A stretch of 64,000 nt of DNA from Neoechinorhynchus agilis. Lineage: Eukaryota > Acanthocephala. The stretch covers positions 3,038,001 to 3,102,000 of the forward strand of contig CM121343.1 in assembly GCA_051530055.1 (NCBI GenBank). Direction: 5' to 3'. Positions 19,873 through 31,606 of this stretch are shown piece after piece. Under the pieces are notes generated by a model. That model searched no databases. It was not told the DNA's origin and saw only the letters and a list, made by a program, of their open reading frames with translations. Each line of letters begins with the position of its first letter. The stretch's first letter is position 1. Made by a program: the position numbers and the translations under genes.

Positions 19873-22800
19873 TCACTTCTTTTTCTGTTCAAGGTTCCAT
19901 TGTTTGAAGACAGTACTCATGCCAGGATGGCTTGAGTGTTCAGAGATATGGTTTTCGTCTTCTTCCTCCTCAGCACTGACTGAAGGAGCTACATTAAGGC
20001 TCCTATCATCGCTGCCCGCAGCTTCTCCTGAATTGGAATCGACAATAGCTTGTGTAACAAGCATACTGTCAATAGCATTTACTTCATCCGGGCTCATAGT
20101 TTCCACGGTATCGACCATAAATACGCCCGACTTCTTCTCAATAATGCTTGTAGACAAACTACGATCTTCCGATGTAAACGGTGGAGGTAGTGAGTCTACT
20201 GGATTGAACGTGTTCATCACTAATGCGCCATCAGAACTGGTATGACCCATTGTGCGTTGATGTAGGACAGGATCAACTGTAGATGATTGAACCAGAGTAC
20301 TGCCCGAGCGCGACGATATTAGACATGCGAAATCATCGCTCAACCCGCTCAGAATGCCATGCATATCACTCCTGGAATTCTCGTTTTCAGCGTCTAAATA
20401 ATTTAATATGTGAAGCGAATTAGGACAGAAGAGAGATTATTTTCAACGATACCCGAAATAGCACCTTTATAATATTGACATTCGGACATGAGAGCAAATT
20501 CACTTGAACTATGCTCCTGAATCGATTCCAAGGCTAAAACAGAAATTGATATATGCAAAGATGCTACTATTGAAACAAAAAACGACATCCAAATTCTATA
20601 TAATTACAACAGGCATTTTATTGGCATTGAAAGACATTTTTGAGCAAAACGACAAAGCACAATAATAAGACGACAAATTTTACTTGGTAGATATGGGAAT
20701 AGGCCCCGTACTGGCGTGTCGGTCCCATCACTACAAGTTTCCTCATCATCCTCACTAGCTGACGAGCATCCATCATCTGACCCACCAAAAGTATTTATAA
20801 ACATGTCTATGATTCTGCTTCTAAATAAAGTTCTCACCTTCGCAAATTTGATCAGCAGCTGCCAAACTCGTATCTAAATTGATAGGATACAAGCTTTCGA
20901 ATAAGAAAAGTACTCTACCTGTATCAGGACTATGTTCATTTGTGGAGCGTTTTTCATCGGAATCTTGACAAATTAGACAGCAATGTGAAGTTATAAAAAC
21001 CCATAGATTTGCTAACCTGCGCTGCAGAATTTAATTTCAGTAGATTTCAACTGGCTTTCCTGGCAGCGACTATCGTCAAATGAGCTTTCTTTTATTACAG
21101 CAGGTAACCTTTCGTGATCTTTAAAGACATCGTATGATTGAATTCTTGAGAAAAGTACACGAACCTTGGATAGACTTCGCTTCCATTGTAGTTTGTTCGT
21201 CTTTGCTATCTTCACTATGAGTTGTATCAGATATTCTCGTGTGCTGTAACATCTAAACAAGAGATATGAGTATACCAACCGAGTTTTGGTTTTCTAATGA
21301 ATCCAATCATCTATCGATGACCATACTTACTGATTTCTCTCGCAAATCTTCACAAATCATTTTTGTTTGAAATCCATACAAATGTTTCATGGTCCCGTCA
21401 ATGCTGGAAATATCATCTATATTCGCGTTGTCTATTGTAGATTCCTCTTTTTGGTCGCATATCGACTTTTCATCAATTTCCTCGATTGATTTAGACGAAG
21501 AACTGTCATTAAGTGTAACGTCTAGGGCACTTGTCAGCTCATCTGGCTCGACTGCCTGAAAAACGATTTCATTTTTGACATCTACACTTGATTCGACTAA
21601 ATTATATCCTGCCGATTTCGGTTCCTCGTCAATGCACTGCGCTTCTTTATTGGAGCATTCTACAGATGCATTATCCAAGTTCGATTTAGTTGTTTCACCT
21701 GATAACGGCTTATCGTTTGTCAAGAGACTCTTCATCCATGAAGTGATTTCGCAATTTAATCCTTTTTTCAAACGCTCAACTAACGCAGCATTATTATAAC
21801 CCTGACGAGCCTCATCAGTTTCATCTTCCAAAGCGACTAGCGCCCGTTCTGAAATCCCATCGTTGACTTTTTGCTTGTCAATTGGCATGCTTAGTTCAAC
21901 TTTGGATTGCACTGATCCACAAAGCAATTCATTACTCAGCTTATCAACATCACAGCTGCTCATTTGACTTTCTTTTTTCAAGGCATTTTCATCAGAATCA
22001 ATTAACTTTTCATCCTCTAGATGTTCAGCCATGTTAATGAGTCCATTTGGAGACACATCCGCAGTGGTCGATGGCGATGCGTTACTGCGTGATGGAACAT
22101 AAGATGGACAAACGTTATCTTCCTCTTCTCTCAGGACACCGAATGATTGCTGATCGATGCCTTCAGAGATAGTCGGTAACTTAGCTCCGTCAAATTCCTT
22201 TATTTCATTGACTTCTTCACTTACAATGATTTCACCTAAAGGATTCACGGTAACTGATTGACAAATAGAGAAAAAAAGCACCGATTTCACTAGGTGATGT
22301 ATCCAAAAGCATCGCTTCGGGAATATTGCTATTAGTGTCACTAATAACAGTTGATGATGAAAACGACGAATCTACAAGCATAGCCTTTGGAACTTGTGAT
22401 TCGTAGCTGGAGTTTATGTCTTCCTCTAAATGGTTATGACCTGTAAAATGATAGGATTTCAACATTTTAGCATACGCACCCATCACTGGTTGAGGATCTA
22501 ACACATTGGAATTAAGTTGCTCATCGTAAGAAACAATTTGCTGGACATCACCCGTGTTTTCGGGAACTTCCCCGTGGTCCTTACGTGGTTCCACTAAAGT
22601 TTTTACCAAGTCATAACATGCTTCTTTGCTACTTTCAACTGCATTTTGACTAGCAACCGGCTTCTTGCTCGCAATGTTTACTTCAGGTTCAACGTGACGC
22701 TCGACCGGCACTGAGGCTTTAGCCTTTTCGGTAATATTCTTTTTGCGGATCGTTAGTGGCTTTCGGAGTGGGTCAACCACAGACTCCTTTTTCTCAGTTT

Positions 22801-23419
22801 TATTGCTATGTTTTACATTGACCGGTCGAGACCCGCTGGCTTGGACGATAGCTCGCTTAGGCTGGGCTGTAAAAGGTGGACGCTCAGTTGCTTTCTTATT
22901 AGCATGTACGTCCTTCGCCGAGGACAAATTAGACGAATGAACAAAACGCTTTGGTTTAAGCTCCTGTTTCTCGATACTCTCCTTAACATGAGGATTTTTA
23001 GCAGTTAAATTTGATGTTCCACGTGGAATTGGAAACTTCGAAGACTTTGGAGCGGTCTTGCCGGTTGTAGCATGAGACTCACATTTCATCCTGCTGCTAG
23101 TACCAGTCATCGCTCGACTACTACTCATTACAGGCTTCTGTAAATGACCCAGGGCATCTTTTCGAGATCTACTTGAAGCAGTTTCTGCATGAATGGTTGA
23201 TAGATTTCTGGCATTAGTGGTATGCAGAACTTGGTTTCCTTTATTACGGACCACATCATTATTGCAGCCGACCGAAGACCCAGATGAAGCCGTAGCTGCT
23301 GCCGCTGCTTTAGAGCTGCTGTTGTTCACCGTTCTAGTGTTAGTAAGTACTTTACGGCCATTGGGAGGAACGTGGTCAGTTGGACGAGGCACCTTCTGAA
23401 GGCGGTTGGTACTCTGCAT
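19873..23419 (-). CDS. Large Ser/Thr/Glu-rich, disordered protein; multi-exon, unrecognised
   Basis: I take the start as ATG 23419, just after an acceptor-like cccgttttcttttcag. The first long block (to 22282) is basic and Ser/Thr/Asn-rich, with an alanine run and an RKDALGHL-like element. A 28-nt GT-AG intron (22281-22254) joins it in frame to VTVNPLGEIIVSEEV. That second block (22253-21331) is acidic, ending REKS before a GTAAGT donor. Smaller exons follow between 21300 and 20400, including an acidic one (GGSDDGCSSASEDDEETCSD). The last exon ends at the stop at 19873 after VFKQWNLEQKKK. No domain is recognisable; a cytoskeletal or cell-cycle scaffold is conceivable, but that is a guess. Splice joins past 21331 are not fully resolved. 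Confidence 0.6.
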
Positions 23420-23799
23420 CTCTGAAAAGAAAACGGGATCCGGAGATGGTTCCCCGGTTGTAGCACGTGAAAATGAGGAGGATATGCGCGTACCACGCAC
23501 AATGCGCGTCAATATGCAGCCTTATCGATTGAAACGGCAACACACGAGATGCTTGGCACACCTTCCCTGTAAGCTTCGAACGTCACAAAGTGGAGCGTGC
23601 CGCCAGTGCGATCACCGGATTCGCAAGCCCACGTTGGCGCGAAAAACGCGGCCATAAATACGCGCGGGCACGCTGGGGGGAGGGTTACGCGAATTTGAAC
23701 CGCTTTTGCCAGCGATCTTTTGTTGGATCAAGTTTAGTCACTTTTAGGGGACGATGAAACCATCAAAATATGCCAACGATAAAAGATTGACCAATCATA

Positions 23800-26555
23800 C
23801 GTAGAAATGAGCGGCGAAATATTTCAAAGAAAACGAAGACTGCTTTGGGGGCTATAAAGACTGATTGAAGAGTATCGAAACAAGAATCGATCGTTGATAA
23901 TATCCTTCTCCGAACATTTTAAAGGTTTTAGGCAATCACAAGTTTAAGTAGAAATGAGCGGCGAAATATTTCAAAGAAAACGAAGACTGCTTTGGGGGCT
24001 ATAAAGACTGATTGAAGAGTGTCGAAACATGAATCGATCGTTGATAAAATCCTTCTCCGAACATTTTGAAGGTTTTAGGCTATTACAAGTTCAAGTAGAG
24101 ATGAGCGGTGAAATATTTCAAAGAAAACGAAGACTGCTTTGGGGGCTATAAAGACTGATTGAAGAGTGTCGAAACACGAATCGATCGTTGATAAGATCCT
24201 TCTCCGAACATTTTAAAGGTTTTAGGCGATTACAAGTTCAAGTAGAGATGAGCGGTGAAATATTTCAAAGAAAACGAAGACTGCTTTGGGGGCTATAAAG
24301 ACTGATTGAAGAGTGTCGAAACACGAATCGACCGTTGATAAGATCCTTCTCCGAACATTTTAAAGGTTTTAGGCAATTACAAGTTCAAGTAGAGATGAGC
24401 GGTGAAATATTTCAAACAAAACGAAGGCAGGTTTGCGGGCTATAAAAACTGGTTGAAGAGTGTCGAAACACGAATCGACCGTTGACAATATCCTTCGCCG
24501 GACATTTTAAAGGTTTTAGGCAATTACAAGTTTACGTAGAAATGAGCTACGAAATATTTCAAGGAAAACGAAGACTGCTTTGGGGCTATAAAGACTGATA
24601 GAATAGTTTCGAACCATGAATCGACCGTTGATAAGATCTTTCTGTTAAGATTGGGAAGATTTTAGGCTGTTACAAGTTTACGTAGAATTGAGGGGCAAAA
24701 TATTTCAAAGGAAATGAAGATGGCTTCAGGGGTTATTGAGACTGATAGAAGAGTGTCGAAAAATGAATCCATCGTTGATAAGATCTTTCTGTTAAGATTT
24801 GGAAGATTTTAGGCTATTACAAGTTTCGGTAGAAATTAGCGGCGAAATATTTCAAAAAAAACAAAGACTGCTTTTGGGGCTATAAAGACTGATTGAAGAG
24901 TATCGAAACATGAATCGATCGTTGATAAGATCCTTCTCCGAACATTTTAAAGGTTTCAGGCAATCACAAGTTTAAGTAGATATGAGCGGTGAAATATTTC
25001 AAAGAAAACGAAGACTGCTTTGGGGGCTATAAAGACTGATTGAAGAGTGTCGAAACATGAATCGATCGTTGATAAGATCCTTCTCCGAACATTTTAAAGG
25101 TTTTAGGCAATCACAAGTTTAAGTAGAGGTGAGCGGCGAAATATTTCAAAGAAAACGAAGACTGCTTTGTGGGCTATGAAGACTGGTTGAAGAGTGTCGA
25201 AACACGAATCGATCGTTGATAAGATCCTTCTCCGAACATTTTAAAGGTTTTAGGCAATTACAAGTTTAAGTAGAGGTGAGCGGCGAAATATTTCAAACAA
25301 AACGAAGGCAGGTTTGCGGGCTATAAAAACTGGTTGAAGAATGGTTAAGCATGAATCGATCGTTGATAAGATCCTTCTCCGAACACTTTGAAGGTTTTGG
25401 GCAATTTCAAGTTTAAGTAGAAACGAGCGGCGAAATATTTCAAAGAAAACGAAGACTGCTTTGTGGGCTATGAAGACTGATTGAAGAGTGTCGAAGGATG
25501 AATCGATCGTTGATAAGATCTTTCTGTTAAGATTAGGAAGATTTTAGGCAATTACAAGTTTACGTAGAAATGAGCATCGAAATATTTCAATGAAATTGAA
25601 GGTGCCCTTAGAGGTTATAGAGACTGATTGAAGAATGTCGAAACACGAATCGATCGTTGATAAGATCCTTCTCCGAACATTTTAAAGGTTTTAGGCAATC
25701 ACAAGTTTAAGTAGAGGTGAGCGGCGAAATATTTCAAAGAAAACGAAGACTGCTTTGTGGGCTATGAAGACTGATTGAAGAGTGTCGAAACATGAATCGA
25801 TCGTTGATAAGATCTTTCTCCGAACATTTTGAAGGCTTTAGGCAATCTCAAGTTTACGTAGAAATGAGCGGCGAAATATTTCAAAGAAAACGAAGATTGC
25901 TTTGGGGGTTATGAATACTGGTAAAAGAATGATGAAGCATGAATCGACCGTTGATAAGATCTTTCTGTTAAGATTGGGAAGATTTTAGGCTGTTACAAGT
26001 TTACGTAGAATTGAGGGGCAAAATATTTCAAAGAAAACGAAGACTGCTTTGAGGGTTATGAATACTGGTAAAAGAATGATGAAGCATGAATCCATCGTTG
26101 ATAAGATCTTTCTGCTAAGATTGGGAAGGTTTTAGGCAATTACAAATTTACGTAGAAATGAGCGGCGAAATATTTCAAAGAAAACGAAGACTGCTTTGAT
26201 GCTATAAAGACTGATTGAAGAGTGTCGAAACATGAATCGACCGTTGATAAGATCCTTCTCCGAACATTTTAAAGGTTTTAGGCAATTACAAATTTACGTA
26301 GAAATGAGCGGCGAAATATTTCAAACAAAACGAAGACTGCTTTGATGCTATAAAGACTGATTGAATAGTGTCGAAACATGAATCGACCGTTGATAAAATC
26401 CTTCTCCGAACACTTTGAAGGTTTTAGGCAATTACAAGTTTAAGTAGAGATGAGCGGTGAAATATTTCAAACAAAACGAAGACTGCTTTGAGGGCTATAA
26501 AGACTGATAGAAGCGTGTCGAAACACGAATCGATCGTTGATAAGATCTTTATGCG
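23800..26555 (+). repeat. 147-bp tandem satellite, about 19 units
   Basis: The anchor gagcggcgaaatatttcaaa recurs at 23811, 23958, 24105, 24252, 24399, 24546 and on to 26454, which is 18 periods averaging about 147 bases. Most units share aaacgaagactgctttgggg and ccttctccgaacattttaaa. A second subtype replaces the latter with ctttctgttaagattgggaa, and subtypes alternate in blocks, as expected for unequal exchange. Units at the array centre are nearly identical; some (near 24546-24840) are more diverged. No open frame runs through it. Confidence 0.95.
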
Positions 26556-26689
26556 AATATGGTATATATTTGGCTGGAATGTGGATGAACGCCCTTTCCA
26601 CCGCATTTCCGATCGAATAAGCCTTCGTCTGCGATGCTCGGTGTGCTCCCATTGTGCGACGCGTTCGTCTTGTCGGTATTGTAGAATGG

Positions 26690-26735
26690 GGGCGGCGGCG
26701 GCGGTGGTGCTGGTGGTGGTGGTGCTGGTGGTGAA
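26690..26735 (+). repeat. GGC/GGT trinucleotide-rich stretch
   Basis: A run of ggcggcggcggcggtggtgc type repeats. On the minus strand it would encode a proline-rich run in an otherwise unsupported frame. Simple sequence only. Confidence 0.7.
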
Positions 26736-26859
26736 TTCGCAGCGCTAAGAGAAGCTTCATTGGTGCCCGCGTGGCGTCTGTATGCGTGCAATGAGAAAAC
26801 ACTGGGTCTCAAGCTAAGAGGGGGATGGGCGGCGACGTAGTATTTCTCATACAGCACCA

Positions 26860-28450
26860 CAGGTCGCCTATTTGCATAACCCGATCGTCGTCGGAGTCAT
26901 AGCACTCTCTCGAACCTGGTCCACACGACCATACACCGCTTTAGTCCACAGATCGTCTATTCAGCAGGCTCAAAGTACTTGTCTTTTGTAGACGTCTATC
27001 AACCGCCTTTCGAAATTGGGATTGTAGAACAGTTTTTGGTGAAATGTCCGACAACACAGTCCTATCTGGGATTTATCATTATTAATCGTACATAAAAATG
27101 TCACTGTGAAGTATTCTATACTTCTTCACCGATCATTTTGTTTTCATTGACCGAGCAATGCCATCCGATTTACAAACGTGTTATTTCTGGATCCTTTATA
27201 ATTACAACACAAATTATTCCATTCTAGAAATATAACTTAATTTTCAGCATGATATATATATCGTTTTTTTAATTAACATCTTAATCTCATCTTCCTTTTT
27301 GAACGTCTTCCTTATGATTTCATTAATTCAGTTGACGAAAACAGCGCTGATTTTATTGTCGTCTTTAGAATCCTACATCACAAATTTACACACGATATCG
27401 ATTTTAGATCATAAACAACATTGTTACGCAAATATCATAAATGATCATTAAAACGAACTGGAACAATAGAGTCGATCATTCTTGGAAACTTGGTTTAGCA
27501 TGCTTATTTCGCTATTTTAATTCACCTGAAGCAGTCTTGCGCAATCTAACGCATTTGGTAATTTTAAAGGAGGGTTATTACTGTTCGCTAATTTTAAAAT
27601 AACTTTTAATTGGACACGAACCCCAACGGCGTTGGAGGGTTTCCTCTGGCGGCAAAATCTGGGTCATTTTCTCGCCTTACAGATGATCATCTTCATTCTG
27701 TGCTATGAATCATTGTGACAAATTTTGACTCAAACATATCAAAACTTATTTTCCCCCGAAAAACAACTAAAGACATCTCTTTAATAAGATAAACATCGGA
27801 TGGTGAATACGCCAATTACAGAAAATAAACTGTTTCAAATTTTTAAATTCCATTTTTAATTTTCGCGTGCTCCGCGAAATTTAAACCAAAATCAAGTTTG
27901 GCTCGCATATTATGAAAGGTTGGGCACCACTGATTTAAGGATAGCGATATTCTAAGCTTTTGAATTTGCGTTTTCAGATTGTCTTTATCGATTTAATTCA
28001 CTGCACCGCTGTTGCGCCTGCGTTTTTCTTGTAAACTTGAATAGTTTTCACACTCGATTTTGTGTGTGAGTTGTTTATTCAATGCAATGAAAAATCACAG
28101 TCAAAATCTCTTGACTACATATCATCCCGTAATCTTAAATATGATCTAAATTTCGTCGCGAATAAATTGGTCATAAGTTAGGAATTTTTGAAAAGAAAAT
28201 TAATTTAATTATATTCGCAGCACCAATTACGATGCAGCGCTGCGCGGTCAGTTTTACTCCTGTGACCGCCAGTCGTTTCTATCATTCGACGGCCCAATTC
28301 TTCGCGTAGTTTAAGAGTCGATTCCTCGAGTGTTCCATATTTCTCGACCCCAATGGCACGAAATCGTGGTAATATCGTACTTTTATTTACAACATGTTTT
28401 TAAAATTGATATTCGAGTTCTTTTGACCCCATGCAGCAATTCACAAAAAA
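26860..28450. other. Intergenic region
   Basis: About 1.6 kb without a supported gene. It contains a hAT-like terminal repeat at 27918-27932. The rest is unremarkable AT-rich sequence. Confidence 0.5.
27918..27932 (+). mobile_element. hAT-like transposon terminus
   Basis: ggttgggcaccactg is the inverted-repeat end typical of hAT elements (CAGTGGTGCCCAACC on the other strand). The upstream ~80 bases include ttttcgcgtgctccgcgaaa and tttggctcgc, which also suit a hAT 3' end. I found no matching left end, so it is a solo or decayed terminus. Confidence 0.5.
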
Positions 28451-28457
28451 CTATAAT

Positions 28458-30659
28458 TTATTGCCTACTTAATAGCTGGAGTAGATTTACACGTTCGAGT
28501 ACTAAATGATCCAAAGGCTGCTCAACTACTCGCGGAGCCTTGCCGGGTTCGTAATTATCGTAATCTTGGATATTTTTCTCAACTGCTGGCATGACATCGG
28601 ACAATCTCTGCGGAATAGGAATAAATGCTGCAGCGCAGATTCTCATACTGCAGGTCTCGCATTTTAATTTCGATAAGTCTGGTTCATGAGGTTGTTTCTC
28701 AACTTTGTCAATCCTTAGTTTCAAATATTTCCTGGCAATTTCTGCATAACTGTTAAATACATAAGCATATACATTCACAGGGGTCTTGAAATTTTTTGGA
28801 GATAGACGTATCTCTTGTATAAAAGGAAGCAACTCTTGTAGAATATTGCAACGTGTGCAATCGGAATTAAGTATTGCAAGATGAGTCGCTAGTTTTAGTT
28901 TATTAATAGCGCTTGGAATCGCACCTAATCGACAGTCCAAAAATATTGATTGTTCCAGGATGTTCATACGTAGAATATTTCTTTGTGGATTTTGAAGGTA
29001 ACGGGTTAACAAATATGCATTTCCTAGTGCATTATTTCCATTTTCATAATTACTGTATTGAAGAACTTCAATGGTGCTCTGTATATAATACAATCGCATA
29101 ATTCGTAGAGTTAAAAGCTGAAGATTTTCCTCTTCTTCAATCAGTTCAGCCAGCCACTTAATTGCCAAATGTAAAAAGCTTAAAGAAGCTGCAAATCGAT
29201 TCTGCAAAAAATTGCACTCAGTGTTTGTTTCAGCTATGAATGCGATGAACTTCCTGCATAGTGCCTTAGTTTTCAATGCATTTTCGGGTGCCAGTATTGA
29301 ACTATAAGCAATGTTGGATGTGATTGACTGATAGCAGAATACGGTAGCATCATATGCTACTAGAATAGCTTCGGCGTATTCTTTGGAGAGTAACCTGGTT
29401 AAAATCATCATCATTTGTATTTTAATAGACGTTATCCAATCAAGTGGGTTTTTCTTGTCTTCAAGAGCCGTCCTCGCAGTTATAAATGCATGACAGACAT
29501 ATCCATCAACAATCATTTTTTTTATGGCTGTTTCTAATTGAAACTTTTCGTAGTCTTGCATGTCAATTGTTTGTTGACCTAATCCTAACTCACGAAAAAT
29601 GTTGAGTAACCTCATAAACTGCTCATTTTGGATAAAATAGTCTGTGCAGTAGTCTTGAAGTTCAGAAGTTTCATAATTAATCATTTTGGACGAAATAACA
29701 TGAGTCAGATCAAGCACACGTGATAGGTCCTTTTTTAAGCATTCAACGTATTTACCTTTGAAATAGTTCATTTCATCTATATGTTTATCATCACATACAT
29801 GGACAGGCTTAGTAATCTGGGCAAGTTTTTTAATTTCCAACTCCAATTTCTCTCGCAAAACGTCTTTTAGCCATTCGATCATGAGTTCTACCGCAACAAT
29901 TTTAATTTTTGAATGTGACATTTCATATATATAAAGGTATCCTTCATAGGCCAAATGAATTGCTCCGCAATGTGCGTGTGCCTCGGCTCTATTTAATAAG
30001 GCTTGAAGGAGCAATCCTTTGTTTACATTCAATAAACCCGTTCGTTTTAAACTATGTATTGTCATCTCCGCTCTTTTAATTGTATCCTCGAATTTAGTGC
30101 ACATGAGAGCCGCTTTAGATCCCGCACTCAAAATTTTTATATCAAGTAGCGGCAAATTCTTTTTATTTAATATCTCAGCGTAGTTGCGACCCGTGTTCAA
30201 GGCTCGATCAAACAAATAGTTCAATCTATTATATGGAACAAAATATCTGTCTTTAGTGTAATACTCTAATTCATCTAATAGATTAAGCTTTTCCAGTCGA
30301 ATTATTCGTTGATTAGGCTTCCATTCAAATGGAATTCCAATAACTGGACAGTGCTCACTGCTACTTGAATCGTCAAAACCGGGGGCCGCAACTTGATCCG
30401 ATTTAATTCTTTTTTTAATTGAAGCAAACTTTATAAACTTGCGCATCAGAATTTTGCGATCGACGGGCTTATGTGGATGTCCACGCGAACCGGGAAGATC
30501 CATCGGATCGCGGAACCTATAGGTCGCCAGCATTCTGCCCATCAGTGATTGTCGGATGACGTCCTTACGTGGGCAGTGAAGTGGAATTTGCATGTTGTAT
30601 TGATTATTGGATCTCCCGGTACGATTATTTCGTTGCCTTGGTAACGGCTGGGGACCCAT
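28458..30659 (-). CDS. 733-residue alpha-helical protein, unrecognised (TPR-like)
   Basis: A single uninterrupted frame runs from a good ATG at 30659 to a stop at 28458, which is striking among intron-rich neighbours. The first ~120 residues are basic and polar (RNNRTGRSNNQYN, RDPMDLPGSRGHPHKPVDRK). The rest is leucine-rich and almost wholly helical in appearance. Tandem helix pairs of about 35-40 residues (for example LLLQALLNRAEAHAHCGAIH and LKTKALCRKFIAFIAETN) suggest a TPR- or other superhelical solenoid. Near the C-terminus a CxxC...C pair occurs (LKCETCSMRIC). No signal peptide or membrane span. Lack of introns could mean a retrogene or simple intron loss. I do not recognise the orthologue. 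Confidence 0.75.
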   Translation of the reverse strand: MGPQPLPRQRNNRTGRSNNQYNMQIPLHCPRKDVIRQSLMGRMLATYRFRDPMDLPGSRGHPHKPVDRKILMRKFIKFASIKKRIKSDQVAAPGFDDSSSSEHCPVIGIPFEWKPNQRIIRLEKLNLLDELEYYTKDRYFVPYNRLNYLFDRALNTGRNYAEILNKKNLPLLDIKILSAGSKAALMCTKFEDTIKRAEMTIHSLKRTGLLNVNKGLLLQALLNRAEAHAHCGAIHLAYEGYLYIYEMSHSKIKIVAVELMIEWLKDVLREKLELEIKKLAQITKPVHVCDDKHIDEMNYFKGKYVECLKKDLSRVLDLTHVISSKMINYETSELQDYCTDYFIQNEQFMRLLNIFRELGLGQQTIDMQDYEKFQLETAIKKMIVDGYVCHAFITARTALEDKKNPLDWITSIKIQMMMILTRLLSKEYAEAILVAYDATVFCYQSITSNIAYSSILAPENALKTKALCRKFIAFIAETNTECNFLQNRFAASLSFLHLAIKWLAELIEEEENLQLLTLRIMRLYYIQSTIEVLQYSNYENGNNALGNAYLLTRYLQNPQRNILRMNILEQSIFLDCRLGAIPSAINKLKLATHLAILNSDCTRCNILQELLPFIQEIRLSPKNFKTPVNVYAYVFNSYAEIARKYLKLRIDKVEKQPHEPDLSKLKCETCSMRICAAAFIPIPQRLSDVMPAVEKNIQDYDNYEPGKAPRVVEQPLDHLVLERVNLLQLLSRQ

Positions 30660-30879
30660 TGAAAATCACTAGTTCGCTTTAAGAAGCAAAAACGGACCCC
30701 GTATTTCAGCAAGTTGCGACCTTGCACTTCCGAGTTCCGCTTAGTTTATTGGCTTGTTCAATAACTCACATTTAAAGCATTTTGTTAGAGGCTAGATCCT
30801 TCCGATTAAAAGAATTCATTTATGGCAACAGAGTTAATTTGAAGGCGTTTTATAAAAAACGCTTCTCAGCCAAATTCCA

Positions 30880-31112
30880 TTTTGCTTGGCAATAAGGTCG
30901 AGGTGCTCACATTTTATACATTATGGTACAAAACTTTCTCACCGAAACTGAAAGGGCGGGTGTTCGAGACCGCGGTGCGACCAGCCATGTTATATGGTGC
31001 AGAAACTTGGACGACTAAGCAAAACGACCTCAGAAGATTAGAAACGAGCGAGATGAGGATGCTGAGATGGGCAGCAGGATACACTCTCAAAGACAAGAAA
31101 AGAAATGTGGAC
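30880..31112 (+). mobile_element. LINE reverse transcriptase C-terminal fragment
   Basis: The frame reads KLKGRVFETAVRPAMLYGAE then TWTTKQNDLRRLETSEMRML then RWAAGYTLKDKKRNVDI. This is the region past the reverse transcriptase of many invertebrate non-LTR elements (VRPxxLYGxExW...EMRMLRW...G.T..D..RN). The upstream catalytic part is absent, so it is 5'-truncated. It continues into a duplicated segment. Confidence 0.8.
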
Positions 31113-31520
31113 ATTGCTGTTGTTCAGAGTGGATCGTCCAAAGAAGTTTGCTCTGGCACGATAAAGTTTCGAAGTGCGGCGGAGAAACTGGAAATCGTCG
31201 ACGAGGAACGCTGAGGAAACGATGGGTGGATTACATCAAACAAGATAAATTGGTTGTCGAGGGAACCGCAACCTCTCGCGAAAGAGAAAAATACGTGAGT
31301 GAGAAGAATACGTTGTTGTTCAGAGTTGATCGTCCAAAGAAGTTTGCTCTGGCACGATAAAGTTTCGAAGTGCGACGGAAAAACTGGAAATCGTCGACGA
31401 GGAACGCTGAGGAAACGATGGGTGGATTACATCAAACAAGATAAATTGCTTGTCGAGGGAACCGCAACCTCTCGCGAAAGAGAAAAATACGTGAGTGAGA
31501 AGAATACGTTTCGAATCTCA
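31113..31520 (+). repeat. ~203-bp tandem duplication of the LINE C-terminus
   Basis: Units starting ttgttcagagtggatcgtcc (31113) and ttgttcagagttgatcgtcc (31316) are nearly identical across ~203 bases. Each encodes a zone like RRRGTLRKRWVDYIKQDKL, the standard C-terminal motif (RGRPKKRWxDxIKxDL) of such LINEs. High identity implies a recent duplication. Confidence 0.85.
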
Positions 31521-31606
31521 TCGGGTCCATCGTCAATTTGTTAGTTAGCGTCTTTTAATAACTAATAAACTGACGATAAACCCGATGAGGTTCGAAACGT
31601 ATTCAA
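31500..31606. repeat. Near-perfect foldback at the LINE 3' end
   Basis: The left arm gaatacgtttcgaatctcat, continuing to ttgttagtt, is mirrored by aactaataaactgacgataa, continuing to cgaaacgtattc. The arms are about 45 bases with few mismatches around a ~15-base loop. A related single arm lies at 17075-17125. Confidence 0.8.

Noticed and set aside
23800-26555. The regularly spaced 147-bp repeats as a CRISPR-like array
   Set aside because: The whole unit repeats with no unique spacers, and the context is eukaryotic; it is a satellite.
26549-26860. Proline-rich minus-strand frame
   Set aside because: It is produced by a GGC/GGT simple repeat, has no domain, and overlaps satellite at one end.
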